Part shown: one piece after another, positions 17,203-25,431 of the stretch
Layout of the letters: each line of letters begins with the position of its first letter
Position numbering within the stretch: position 1 is the stretch's first letter
Source of the DNA: Bacillus sp. FJAT-49736
GTDB lineage: Bacteria; Bacillota; Bacilli; Bacillales; Bacillaceae_C
Reading direction: 5' to 3'
NCBI RefSeq assembly: GCF_018343615.1
Contig: NZ_JAGYPI010000004.1
Coordinates: forward strand, 125,588-189,587
DNA length: 64,000 nt
The notes under the pieces: model-generated
Seen by the model: the letters and a program-made list of their open reading frames with translations, nothing else
Databases searched by the model: none
What the model was told of the DNA's origin: nothing
Made by a program: the position numbers and the translations under genes

Positions 17203-18873
17203 ATGAGAAAACTAAGGGGTTTCGATTGGAAGAATATGAAACTGCGCTCCATTTTAATTTTTCCAATTATTGCAGTCATTATTATGTCTTCCTCTGTAAT
17301 TGCAATCATCAGCTATGAAAAAAACAAACAGTTAAAACAACAGGCTGTCGAACAGCAATTAACTTCATCTGCTGAAGTCATGACAGAAAAAATAACCATG
17401 TTAAAAGCAACAGTACCAAAGGAAGAATTTAATCGGAAGCTTTCTTATGCTTTAACATTGACACGAAATAATTATAAAAATAGCAATTTAGCACCAATCC
17501 AATTCAAACTTACTAACACAGGGAAAATGGAAAATTTCAATGGTTTCAAATACAATCCTCCTAATTTGCCGGAAACGGTAAAGAAACAAATACATAAGCT
17601 TGGAAAAGGAGTATATCATTATAAAGGACTAACGTTTGCTTTTGCGAATCAAGTAGAATTGGGTGATGAAATATATATCATTGCTTTAAAAGATAAAGAG
17701 TACCTACAACCGGTTATTCAGTATCGAAATTTGTTGCTTGTTATCACAATCATAACCATTTTTCTCGCTTGCGGGGTTGGTTTTTTTACCATTCAAAATG
17801 TGGTCAATCCCATTACTAGATTAAAAGAAACAATGGAACAGGTATCGAAGGGGAATTTATATACTAGGTTAGAAAAAACACCTATAAGCAAAGAATTGCA
17901 GGACCTTACAGAAGGGTTTAATCAAATGATTAACAGCGTGAATACATTAATTGAGCATATTGAAGGGAGCGCAAAGCATATTACCCATTCTTCTGAAAAA
18001 TTAAGTGTAACATCCTTATCGACTAAAGAAATATCAGAACAAATAACGTTAGCAATTAGTCAGGTGGCGAGCGGAACGGATATACAGGTCGAGGCAGCTT
18101 CTCAGGCATCTAATCTTGTCTTAAGGATATCGGAAGGCATGGAATTGGTAGGGAAATCCATTGAAAAAGTGGAGGAATCTTTGGACAGAGCTAAGGAAAA
18201 AGCTAAGACAGGAAATGAACTGGTAGAGAAAACAGTGGAACAAATGGGTTTGGTTAAGAAAACAATTGGAGATTCTTCTGAAAAAATTAATGCATTAGAC
18301 CAAAATTCTATACATATCGACCAAATTGTGAATATGATTAGTGAAATCGCTAATCAAACCAATCTACTCTCCTTAAACGCTACAATAGAGGCTGCCCGGG
18401 CTGGAGAACATGGAAAAGGGTTTGCTGTTGTGGCTGGCGAGATTAGAAAATTAGCGGACCAGTCGGGAAACGCAGCAATGAAAATTAAGGAACTTACGGA
18501 CGAGATTCGGAAAGTAATTATTCAAGCAGTGGATTCTATGACTAGTGGAGGAATTGTATTAGAGGAAGGGATTAAAAGGGTTCAAGGAACGGAGAATGCG
18601 TTTGCAGAAATTGTTTCCGCCATTTCAGATGTATATAATGAGTCAAAAGGAGTTTCGGACATTGCCCTTCAAGTAAATGAACAGATGAAAATAATGATTG
18701 AAGACATGAATCAAATTTCCAATACGTCCGAACAATTTGCGGGTAGTATGCAGTACATTAAAGCAGCAACGGAACAGCAGAAAGATTCCATGGATGATGT
18801 AGCGGTAGAGGCAGAAGCATTTCATCAATTGGCGATGGAACTTGTGAAGGTCATGAAAATGGTAAAAGTATAA
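17203..18873 (+). CDS. Methyl-accepting chemotaxis protein
   Basis: 556 aa. TM1 about residues 15-37, extracellular sensor about 38-175, TM2 about 177-199 (starting LLLVITIITIF), then a HAMP domain containing NPITRLKETMEQ. The rest is the long antiparallel coiled coil of the signalling domain, with the highly conserved tip NQTNLLSLNATIEAARAG near 384-402, followed by GKGFAVVAGEIRKLA. It senses a ligand outside the cell and controls CheA through CheW. The extracellular part is short (about 135 residues) and not assignable to a known sensor fold by eye. It has its own terminator and is not next to other chemotaxis genes. Confidence 0.93.
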   Translation: MRKLRGFDWKNMKLRSILIFPIIAVIIMSSSVIAIISYEKNKQLKQQAVEQQLTSSAEVMTEKITMLKATVPKEEFNRKLSYALTLTRNNYKNSNLAPIQFKLTNTGKMENFNGFKYNPPNLPETVKKQIHKLGKGVYHYKGLTFAFANQVELGDEIYIIALKDKEYLQPVIQYRNLLLVITIITIFLACGVGFFTIQNVVNPITRLKETMEQVSKGNLYTRLEKTPISKELQDLTEGFNQMINSVNTLIEHIEGSAKHITHSSEKLSVTSLSTKEISEQITLAISQVASGTDIQVEAASQASNLVLRISEGMELVGKSIEKVEESLDRAKEKAKTGNELVEKTVEQMGLVKKTIGDSSEKINALDQNSIHIDQIVNMISEIANQTNLLSLNATIEAARAGEHGKGFAVVAGEIRKLADQSGNAAMKIKELTDEIRKVIIQAVDSMTSGGIVLEEGIKRVQGTENAFAEIVSAISDVYNESKGVSDIALQVNEQMKIMIEDMNQISNTSEQFAGSMQYIKAATEQQKDSMDDVAVEAEAFHQLAMELVKVMKMVKV

Positions 18874-18883
18874 AAATAGATGT

Positions 18884-18919
18884 AAAAAGAAGCTTATCAA
18901 AACATAAGCTTCTTTTTTA
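18884..18919 (+). terminator. Intrinsic terminator of the chemoreceptor gene
   Basis: AAGAAGCTTAT pairs with ATAAGCTTCTT around CAAAAC, followed by TTTTAT. Confidence 0.9.
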
Positions 18920-19016
18920 TAATTCATTTAGCAGACCATAACAGCAAGAATGAGGACGAAATGAATGTAGATTCCTTGTTAAAATGGGGTACAACAAATA
19001 ACGAGGAGGCATTAAC

Positions 19017-19787
19017 ATGAATAAAATTCAACAATTCAATAAGCTGCATACATCAGAGGATATTCTATTTTTAGGAAATGCTTGGGATCTACTTTCTGCA
19101 TTAACCCTTGAAAAAGTAGGATTTAATGCGATTGGTACGACAAGTTGGGGAATTGCAAACTCACTAGGATATGCAGATGGAGAATTAATTGATTTTGACA
19201 GACACTTGGGGATTATTAAATCGATAGCTGAAAATGTAAGCATACCTGTATCAGCAGACATTGAGGCAGGGTATGGAGAGAACCTAAATACGATTGTAGA
19301 AAATGTTTTAAAAACGGCAGATGTAGGCGTAGCGGGCATTAATATGGAGGATTCTTTGATAAATCAAAAGGGTCTTCGAGATATCTCAGATCACTGTAAG
19401 ATTTTATCAAAGATGAGATCCGCATTAGATGAACATGGTTTTAAGGATTTTTATATAAATGCGAGAACAGATACTTATTTTCAAGGGGAAAATCCGCTTA
19501 TAGAGACCATTGATAGAGCAAAAGCGTATGTGGAAAGCGGTGCAAGCGGGATATTTGTTCCTGGCCTAACTCGTGAGGAAGAAATAAAGGAAATTGTGTC
19601 CAATATTAATGCTCCTTTAAACGTATTATCTTTACCTGGACTTACAAATTGTAATAAGCTTAAAGCATTAGGAGTGAAGCGGTTTAGCTTTGGAAATGCA
19701 TTATCAGACAAGGTTATTGCCTTTTTGGAAAAAAACGCCGCACAATTGCTGGATTTAAAGGATTCCGCCATCTTATATGAGGAATAG
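19017..19787 (+). CDS. Isocitrate lyase/PEP mutase superfamily protein
   Basis: 256 aa with a strong GAGGAGG box. The chain follows the PEP mutase-like branch of the superfamily: GNAWDLLSAL at the start, GTTSWGIANSLG, SADIEAGYGE where the acidic residues bind Mg2+, INMEDS, and NARTDTYF. The lyase motif KKCGH is not visible, so it is unlikely to be a true isocitrate or methylisocitrate lyase. Members cleave or form C-C or C-P bonds of 2-oxo acids; the substrate is unknown. It lies 23 nt before adaA and could be co-transcribed with the alkylation repair genes, though its role there is unclear. Confidence 0.82.
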   Translation: MNKIQQFNKLHTSEDILFLGNAWDLLSALTLEKVGFNAIGTTSWGIANSLGYADGELIDFDRHLGIIKSIAENVSIPVSADIEAGYGENLNTIVENVLKTADVGVAGINMEDSLINQKGLRDISDHCKILSKMRSALDEHGFKDFYINARTDTYFQGENPLIETIDRAKAYVESGASGIFVPGLTREEEIKEIVSNINAPLNVLSLPGLTNCNKLKALGVKRFSFGNALSDKVIAFLEKNAAQLLDLKDSAILYEE

Positions 19788-19810
19788 CTTTAGAAAGGAT
19801 GGGATGTTAA

Positions 19811-20386
19811 ATGAAGGATCGTATCAATCTTTCTTTTGATGAGATGTGGGAAAAAATCATGGCATGCGACTGTAAATATGATGGATTGTTTTACACGGCT
19901 GTTAAAACAACCAGAATATACTGCCGTCCATCCTGTCGGTCAAGGAAACCGAAAAAAGTGAATGTAGAATTTTATCAAAGCATCGAGGAAGTAGAGAACG
20001 CTGGATTCCGGGCTTGCAAGCGATGTCAGCCGGAGGTAGAGCATTCCCCGCATATCGACCTTGTCAGAAATGTCATTTCTTTTTTAATTAATCACTATAA
20101 GCAAAGAATTGTATTACAGGATGTTGTCGATTATGTCGGAGTCAGTCCCTTTTATTTAGAGAGACTTTTTAAACAGGAAACAAAGGAAACGCCGCGAACC
20201 TACCTGGATAAGATTCGAGTAGATAAAGCAAGCTATCTTCTAAAAAACACCACTTTAACGAATCTAGAAATTTGCTATGAAGTTGGATTTCAAAGCCCAT
20301 CCAATTTTTATAAAGTATTTCGCAATGTGAAAGATTGCTCTCCAAGTGAGTATCGAAGTAAGGAGCAACATTATGAAATGGGCTGA
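19811..20386 (+). CDS. adaA: AdaA-type methylphosphotriester-DNA methyltransferase and transcription activator
   Basis: 191 aa. Residues 1-80 are the Ada zinc domain with four Cys ligands (Cys38, Cys42, Cys69, Cys72 in YCRPSCRSRKP and CKRCQP). Cys38 is the expected acceptor of methyl groups from DNA phosphotriesters. Residues about 85-185 are an AraC-type pair of helix-turn-helix motifs ending in VGFQSPSNFYKVFR. After self-methylation the family activates repair genes. It overlaps alkA by 14 bp and so heads an adaA-alkA-adaB operon. It lacks the methylguanine transferase domain of E. coli Ada, which is encoded separately here, as in B. subtilis. Confidence 0.93.
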   Translation: MKDRINLSFDEMWEKIMACDCKYDGLFYTAVKTTRIYCRPSCRSRKPKKVNVEFYQSIEEVENAGFRACKRCQPEVEHSPHIDLVRNVISFLINHYKQRIVLQDVVDYVGVSPFYLERLFKQETKETPRTYLDKIRVDKASYLLKNTTLTNLEICYEVGFQSPSNFYKVFRNVKDCSPSEYRSKEQHYEMG

Positions 20387-21293
20387 TCAAGAAACATACT
20401 TAGATATTTTTCCGCCTAAGGAATTTAATTTTGAAGAGTGCCTCGTGTATTTAGGAAGATCCGAACAAGAAGCATTACATCAGATAAAAAATCAAGAGGT
20501 TTATAAACTGTTAAAAATAAATCATCAGTTGATTTTATTTAAAATCAGGAAATCAATTCACTCTTTACGAATTGAATTTCCTAATGGAGCTCCGTCCGAA
20601 AATATTCGTCGACAAGTTGCCGACTATGTTTGGGAATGGTTTGATTTAGATACAGACTTAACAAACTTTTATATAATGTCTCAGTCAGATAAAATTCTAG
20701 AACCGATTGTTCAAAAGTATAGTGGGTTACGTATCATGGGCATACCAGACCTCTTTGAAGCATTAGTTTGGGCCATTATCGGTCAGCAAATCAATCTAAC
20801 CTTTGCCTATACATTAAAGAAACGGTTTGTGGAGCAGTTTGGTGAAAGCCTTTCCTTTGAAGGAGAAATCTACTGGGTTCATCCGACTTTTCAAAAAATC
20901 GCTTCCTTAGAAGTAGAGGATCTTAGAGGGCTTCAATTTACTATGAGAAAGGCAGAGTATGTAATTGGTATTGCCGAAGCGATGACTAGTGGAGAATTAA
21001 GTAAGGAGGCCTTACTTAAAAACCAAGATTTTCAGGCAATGCACAAATCCTTGACAGCGATTCGTGGAGTTGGGGCATGGACTGCAGACTACGTATTAAT
21101 GAAATGTCTGCATCATCCGGCGGCCTTTCCAATAGCTGATGTCGGTCTCCATAATGCATTAAGGCTACAATTAAGACTAAATCGGAAACCTTCTATTGAG
21201 GAGATAAGAGAAATAGCAATAAACTGGGAAGGTTGGCAAGCATATGCTACTTTCTATTTATGGAGGTCTTTATATGAACAACAAGCTATATAA
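20373..21293 (+). CDS. alkA: DNA-3-methyladenine glycosylase II (AlkA type)
   Basis: 306 aa. ATG at 20373 follows AAGGAG (20359-20364) inside the end of adaA. The C-terminal half is an HhH-GPD fold: helix-hairpin-helix around AIRGVGAWTADYVLMK, then PIADVGLHNALRL, in which the Asp is the catalytic residue of the superfamily. The N-terminal half matches the AlkA N-domain in length. It removes 3-methyladenine and related alkylated bases in base excision repair. The last 20 bp overlap the next gene, so all three repair proteins are translationally coupled. Confidence 0.92.
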   Translation: MKWADQETYLDIFPPKEFNFEECLVYLGRSEQEALHQIKNQEVYKLLKINHQLILFKIRKSIHSLRIEFPNGAPSENIRRQVADYVWEWFDLDTDLTNFYIMSQSDKILEPIVQKYSGLRIMGIPDLFEALVWAIIGQQINLTFAYTLKKRFVEQFGESLSFEGEIYWVHPTFQKIASLEVEDLRGLQFTMRKAEYVIGIAEAMTSGELSKEALLKNQDFQAMHKSLTAIRGVGAWTADYVLMKCLHHPAAFPIADVGLHNALRLQLRLNRKPSIEEIREIAINWEGWQAYATFYLWRSLYEQQAI

Positions 21294-21759
21294 ACTAGAT
21301 TATTCCTCACCTCTCGGAGTTATCGAGATCGCAGGGACGGCAGAAGCTGTATATTCCATCTTATTTAAGGATGAAAATTCGATTGAACGTAAATTACGGG
21401 ATGATACTCCAGAGGTATTGAAGAATTGCTACACACAGCTGGATGAATATTTCAAAGGAACTCGGCAAGATTTCAATCTTCCTTATATCCTAGAAGGAAC
21501 GGATTTTCAAAAGACAGTCTGGAATGCGTTAACGCAAATCCCTTTTGCAAAAACAGGCTCTTATAAGGATATTGCTGTTTCAATAGGGAATGAAAAAGCG
21601 GTCCGGGCTGTGGGAAGTGCAAACGGAAAGAATAAGCTAAGCATTATCGTTCCTTGCCATCGGATTGTCGGATCGAATGGAACATTGACCGGTTATGCAG
21701 GCGGACTGTGGCGAAAGGAATGGCTCTTAGAGCATGAAAAAGCTTTTGCAAAAAAATAA
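21274..21759 (+). CDS. adaB: O6-methylguanine-DNA methyltransferase
   Basis: 161 aa. ATG at 21274 follows TGGAGG. The active-site motif IIVPCHRIVG carries the acceptor Cys128, and VRAVGSANGKN forms the DNA-binding recognition part. It is a single-use protein that takes the methyl group from O6-methylguanine. It starts 20 bp inside alkA and ends the operon; a terminator follows at once. The name adaB is chosen because of the adaA partner; ogt would be equally valid. Confidence 0.93.
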   Translation: MNNKLYKLDYSSPLGVIEIAGTAEAVYSILFKDENSIERKLRDDTPEVLKNCYTQLDEYFKGTRQDFNLPYILEGTDFQKTVWNALTQIPFAKTGSYKDIAVSIGNEKAVRAVGSANGKNKLSIIVPCHRIVGSNGTLTGYAGGLWRKEWLLEHEKAFAKK

Positions 21760-21765
21760 TGGAAC

Positions 21766-21799
21766 AAAAGACCGTTTTTTAGATAAAATGGTCTTTTAT
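21766..21799 (+). terminator. Intrinsic terminator of the adaA-alkA-adaB operon
   Basis: AAAAGACC pairs with GGTCTTTT, with additional AAA/TTT pairing in the loop, followed by ATTATG. It begins 7 nt after the stop codon. Confidence 0.75.
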
Positions 21800-21827
21800 T
21801 ATGTAAATTTAATGCTTAGTTAAAAGA

Positions 21828-21920
21828 AACAGCCTGATTTTCATATGTAATGTCACAAATTGATAGGCTATCAGCCCGAAACATCATTAAAACGGCACGA
21901 AAAAACCTACAAATAACCTG
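21828..21920 (-). repeat. Array of five degenerate 21-bp units (AACAGCCTG type)
   Basis: AACAGCCTG, AATGTCACA, ATCAGCCCG, AACGGCACG and AATAACCTG start at 21828, 21849, 21870, 21891 and 21912, an exact 21-bp period. Read on the minus strand the units are CAGGTTATT, CGTGCCGTT, CGGGCTGAT, TGTGACATT and CAGGCTGTT. They match the array at 41346. Confidence 0.75.
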
Positions 21921-22270
21921 AATTATGTATAATTACCTATAAAGACTGGTATAAAACGCTAACTAAGACCGAACCACAAGTGTCACTTTTTTCTCATCAT
22001 CCTTTAATCATCCTATGTTAAAATTTTTACCATAGTGGTTTCCAAAAGTCTCTTTTCCTAGACTGTGTTGCTTTTATCTTATAAACCATTTTTTTGGGGC
22101 AAAGAATCAATAACCTATATAAGAAAAAATACCCCAATGCGAAAAAAACCAATCTACTCGATAATAGCTTTCCAAAAATAAAAGGAACTTCCGAACAGCA
22201 AAACGAATTTAATAGGAAGGGATTGCATACCCTTACGACAAGACAGAATTTACCTAGAAAGGAACGAACC

Positions 22271-23305
22271 ATGAATAAATTCCTTAGAAGAAAATCAACC
22301 TTTGCGATTTTTATCATAGGGGCAGTACTTATTATTGGCCTTTTTATTCCTACTCCTTATTATTTAGAACAGCCTGGCTCTGTTGAAGCCCTGTCACCAC
22401 GGGTAACCGTTGAAAATGGTCATAAGGATGAAAAAGGGAATTTGTATTTAACAACGGTGCTTTCCACAAAAGCAACGAATGTATATCTTTATTTGTACGG
22501 TTTAGTAGCTCCGCATACGCAAATGGAGAAAGCCGTAGATGTAAAAGGTGATATGAGCGATGAAGAGTATAATCGACTACTAGAGCATATGATGAGTTCC
22601 TCTCAGCAAAATGCGATTGTTTCCGGTTTAAAAGCTGCCGGGGAACAGGTAACCATCCGGAATAATGGAGTATTTGTGTATTCTGTGCTTCCGGATTCAA
22701 AAGCAAAAGGCACCATAATGGTTGGAGATGTTATTCATTCCGTTGATGGGCATCCGGTTAAAAAGTCTATGGATTTCATCAACTACCTGTATAAGAAAAA
22801 AGCTGGGGATAAAGTTACTATCGGTTGGACCCATGATGGTCAGAACTTAAAGAAATCTATTGAGTTAGTTACACTTGATAAAAAAACAAATCGAGCTGGC
22901 ATCGGAATTGTTCCGGAGGATGAAGTTACCATCCAGCCTTCGCGAAAAATTAATATCAATGCCTCCGACATTGGCGGTCCTTCTGCCGGTCTTATGTTCT
23001 CGTTAGAAATATATAATCAATTAGTTTCAGGTGATTTAACGAGAGGTTACCAAATTGCAGGAACGGGAACCATCGATCAAAATGGGAATGTAGGACAAAT
23101 TGGCGGAATTCGTGACAAAATTGTTGCTGCCCATAAAGCAGGTATAGATATTTTCTTCTGTCCAGCTGATATCCAAAAGGGCGATACTAATGAAAAGGAC
23201 ATTAAGGATGAGGCACGTAAGCTTGGATATAAAATAAAGATTGTTCCAGTTAAAACAATGACGGATGCTGTTCATTACTTGGAAAAACTGCAGCCGAAGA
23301 AGTAA
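22271..23305 (+). CDS. ylbL: YlbL-like membrane-anchored PDZ/Lon-type serine protease
   Basis: 344 aa. ATG at 22271 has AAAGGA upstream. One N-terminal membrane helix (about 10-30) anchors an extracellular body. A PDZ domain lies about 125-200 (VLPDSKAKGTIMVGDVIHSV). The C-terminal Lon (S16) protease fold has Ser238 in IGGPSAGLMF and Lys283 in GGIRDKIVAAHKAG, the Ser-Lys dyad. B. subtilis YlbL has this architecture and is, as I recall, linked to the DNA damage response by degrading the division inhibitor YneA; that role is inference here. Its neighbours are not the usual ylb genes, so this could be a relocated orthologue or a second copy. A terminator follows at 23448. Confidence 0.87.
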   Translation: MNKFLRRKSTFAIFIIGAVLIIGLFIPTPYYLEQPGSVEALSPRVTVENGHKDEKGNLYLTTVLSTKATNVYLYLYGLVAPHTQMEKAVDVKGDMSDEEYNRLLEHMMSSSQQNAIVSGLKAAGEQVTIRNNGVFVYSVLPDSKAKGTIMVGDVIHSVDGHPVKKSMDFINYLYKKKAGDKVTIGWTHDGQNLKKSIELVTLDKKTNRAGIGIVPEDEVTIQPSRKININASDIGGPSAGLMFSLEIYNQLVSGDLTRGYQIAGTGTIDQNGNVGQIGGIRDKIVAAHKAGIDIFFCPADIQKGDTNEKDIKDEARKLGYKIKIVPVKTMTDAVHYLEKLQPKK

Positions 23306-23313
23306 AGTAAGCA

Positions 23314-23382
23314 AAGTCTCTTTTCTAAAATTATCATCCTAATTTAAGTAAGGAATCAAAAAGTTTCATAAGAAAAGATGCC
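23314..23382 (+). repeat. Dispersed inverted-end repeat, diverged short copy
   Basis: It starts near GTCTCTTTTCTAAAA and ends CATAAGAAAAGATGCC. The right end, AAGAAAAGATGCC, is nearly that of the copy at 56543. It lies directly after the ylbL-like gene and before its terminator. Confidence 0.5.
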
Positions 23383-23447
23383 TCGAAACTAAGGCACTTT
23401 AGCATTTAAACGAAAAGCTAAAATTAATTTAAAAAAAATTAGCAATT

Positions 23448-23475
23448 ACGGGCCTTGAAAAAAGGGCCCGTTTTG
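23448..23475 (+). terminator. Intrinsic terminator of the ylbL-like gene
   Basis: ACGGGCC (23448-23454) pairs with GGCCCGT (23465-23471), followed by TTTTG. Confidence 0.75.
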
Positions 23476-23482
23476 AATTTCG

Positions 23483-23499
23483 TTCATATTCAGTTCATA
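23483..23499 (+). promoter_or_regulatory. TTCATA direct repeat, candidate response regulator box
   Basis: TTCATA-TTCAG-TTCATA gives two half-sites 11 bp apart, one helical turn, as OmpR-type regulators bind. It lies about 73 bp before the response regulator gene, where self-regulation is expected. The same 17-mer with one change is at 35533-35549. Confidence 0.55.
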
Positions 23500-23571
23500 T
23501 AACAGTTATATATTTATTGCATATTAAAGCAAATGATAAAAAGTAATGAATAGATGAAAAGGGGAAAAGAA

Positions 23572-24246
23572 ATGACCAAAGTAATGGTAGTAGATGACGA
23601 CCCACATATTCGTGAACTAGTAGCATTATTTTTAAAAAAAGAGGGCTTGAAAATATATGAGGCTTCAGATGGTGTGCAAGCCCTTCAAATTTTAGAAGTT
23701 GTAAAAATAGAATTAGTTGTTCTGGATATTATGATGCCTAACATGGATGGCTGGGAATTATGTAAAGAGCTCCGAGAATATTATGATATTCCTATTTTAA
23801 TGTTAACAGCGAAAGGGGAAACGACTCAAAAGATAAAGGGCTTTGAACTCGGGGCGGACGATTATTTAGTGAAGCCGTTTGAGCCGTTAGAATTAGTGGC
23901 AAGGGTGAAGGTATTATTAAAACGCTACCAAATTACAATTTCCCAAACAATCGAGATTGGCGGGCTGAAGCTCAATAGAAAAACATACGAAGTTTCCTTT
24001 GGGGAAAAAAGCTTAACATTGCCTCTAAAGGAATTTGAGCTTCTCTTTAAATTGGCAAGCTATCCAGGTAAGACTTTCTCCAGGGAACAGTTAATTGAGG
24101 AAATTTGGGGATATGACTATGAGGGGGATGAGCGTACTGTTGATGTTCATATCAAGAGGCTGCGCGAAAAGTTTTCGGAGGATCAGCATGCATTAAAAAT
24201 AAGAACCATCAGAGGTCTTGGGTATAGATTAGAGGTGCACTCATGA
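23572..24246 (+). CDS. OmpR/PhoB-family response regulator
   Basis: 224 aa. ATG at 23572 follows AAAGGGG; an upstream in-frame ATG at 23554 has no box. Receiver domain 1-120 with acidic pocket DDD (8-10), phospho-acceptor Asp52 in VVLDIMMPNMDG, and Lys in DDYLVKPFEP. The winged-helix DNA-binding domain about 130-222 ends in RTIRGLGYRLE, typical of OmpR regulators. It overlaps the kinase gene by 4 bp (ATGA), so they form one cognate pair. TTCATA repeats upstream are its likely own binding site. Confidence 0.94.
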   Translation: MTKVMVVDDDPHIRELVALFLKKEGLKIYEASDGVQALQILEVVKIELVVLDIMMPNMDGWELCKELREYYDIPILMLTAKGETTQKIKGFELGADDYLVKPFEPLELVARVKVLLKRYQITISQTIEIGGLKLNRKTYEVSFGEKSLTLPLKEFELLFKLASYPGKTFSREQLIEEIWGYDYEGDERTVDVHIKRLREKFSEDQHALKIRTIRGLGYRLEVHS

Positions 24247-25298
24247 GACAGCCACGTGCTTGGGAGGTCATTTTATTTATCCTTGGTATGCTTTTCCTAG
24301 TATTGTTGATGAACTCTGCTGCATATTTTATTTGCATATATTTCTTCCGTATGCAGCATTGGTATTCATCTGGTTATCTATTTCAGATTATAACTACTAT
24401 ATTTGGTATCATCCTATTTGGCATTACGGTATATATCATTTCTAATTCCACTAGAAAAAGGCATCTTGCACTTTGGGAAGCAATTATTGATGCACTTAGA
24501 AAAATAGCTAGAGGTGATTTTAATATTCAATTGAATTTTCAAAGAAGAGATCATCAATTTTTAAGCCTTGTAGAGAACATTAATCATATGGCGAGGCAGC
24601 TTCAGCAAATGGAGGAGATGCGTCAGGAGTTTATTTCGAATGTTTCCCACGAAATTCAATCCCCGCTTACTTCCATTAGAGGCTTTGCACGTGCATTGCA
24701 GCATGAAGGCATTGATAAAGAAGAAAGTCGGCATTATTTAGAGGTAATTGAGTCAGAAAGTAACCGTCTTTCAAAAATAAGTGATAATTTATTGAAGCTT
24801 ACCTCTTTAGAATCACATAATCACCCTTTTGAAAGAAAGCATTACCGATTGGATAAGCAAATTAGAAATATTGTACTTACTTGTGAACCGCATTGGGTGG
24901 AAAAAAATCTCGAAATGGAAGTTTCTTTAGAAGAAGCCTTTGTATTTGCAGATGAAGATTTATTAAGCCAAGTATGGATTAATTTAATTCATAATAGCAT
25001 TAAGTTTACTCCTCCTGACGGTCAGATCCATATCTGTCTGCAAAAAGGACCAACCGAAGTATCTGTTAGCATATCTGATTCTGGGATCGGGATTTCTCAT
25101 GAGGAACAAATGCATATTTTTGAGCGGTTCTATAAGGCAGATAAGTCAAGAACACGAACAATAGGCGGCAGTGGTCTTGGACTTTCTATTGTCAAAAAAA
25201 TAGTGGAGATGCATGAAGGGGAAATATCCGTCCATAGCCAAGTTGGGAAAGGGACCTCATTTACTGTGTCTTTACCCAATTGGAAAGATAAAAAATGA
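24243..25298 (+). CDS. Sensor histidine kinase with a very short extracellular loop
   Basis: 351 aa. Two membrane helices (about 8-34 and 45-66) are separated by only about 10 residues, so there is no extracellular sensor domain; sensing within the membrane or through a partner is likely. A HAMP linker follows, then the dimerisation box SNVSHEIQSPLTS with phospho-His136. The box reads HEIQSP where HELRTP or HEIRTP is usual. The ATPase domain has N (IHNSIKFTP), G1 (DSGIGIS) and G2 (GGSGLGLSIV) boxes. It partners the preceding regulator. No ABC transporter is adjacent, unlike BceS-type short-loop kinases. Confidence 0.93.
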   Translation: MRQPRAWEVILFILGMLFLVLLMNSAAYFICIYFFRMQHWYSSGYLFQIITTIFGIILFGITVYIISNSTRKRHLALWEAIIDALRKIARGDFNIQLNFQRRDHQFLSLVENINHMARQLQQMEEMRQEFISNVSHEIQSPLTSIRGFARALQHEGIDKEESRHYLEVIESESNRLSKISDNLLKLTSLESHNHPFERKHYRLDKQIRNIVLTCEPHWVEKNLEMEVSLEEAFVFADEDLLSQVWINLIHNSIKFTPPDGQIHICLQKGPTEVSVSISDSGIGISHEEQMHIFERFYKADKSRTRTIGGSGLGLSIVKKIVEMHEGEISVHSQVGKGTSFTVSLPNWKDKK

Positions 25299-25391
25299 GT
25301 GTCCTTGAAAGTAATCGAAGTTATATCTTACCTGACTGTTTGGTTAGTCTTAAAATAACTGCAATAGAAGTAGCAAGAGCAGATGTCCATG

Positions 25392-25426
25392 AAAAAGGAG
25401 CATGATGATTGATAGAGCTCCTTTTT
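25392..25426. terminator. Bidirectional terminator between convergent genes
   Basis: AAAAAGGAGC (25392-25401) pairs with GCTCCTTTTT (25417-25426), with T-runs on both strands. It serves the kinase operon (plus) and the HAD gene (minus). Confidence 0.85.
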
Positions 25427-25431
25427 ACCTC

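Larger units (their letters stand above)
21760..22270. other. Intergenic region with 21-bp array and repeat fragment
   Basis: From left to right it holds the adaB terminator, an array of 21-bp units (21828-21920), and a fragment of the dispersed repeat (GTCTCTTTTCCTAGACTGTG then TTGC, from 22048). The leader of the ylbL-like gene follows. An open frame continues upstream of the ylbL start but has no ribosome binding site and looks non-coding. Confidence 0.5.

Noticed and set aside
22094-22270. N-terminal extension of the ylbL-like gene
   Set aside because: The extra 59 residues are polar and lack a start signal. The ATG at 22271 has a good box and gives the normal membrane anchor.
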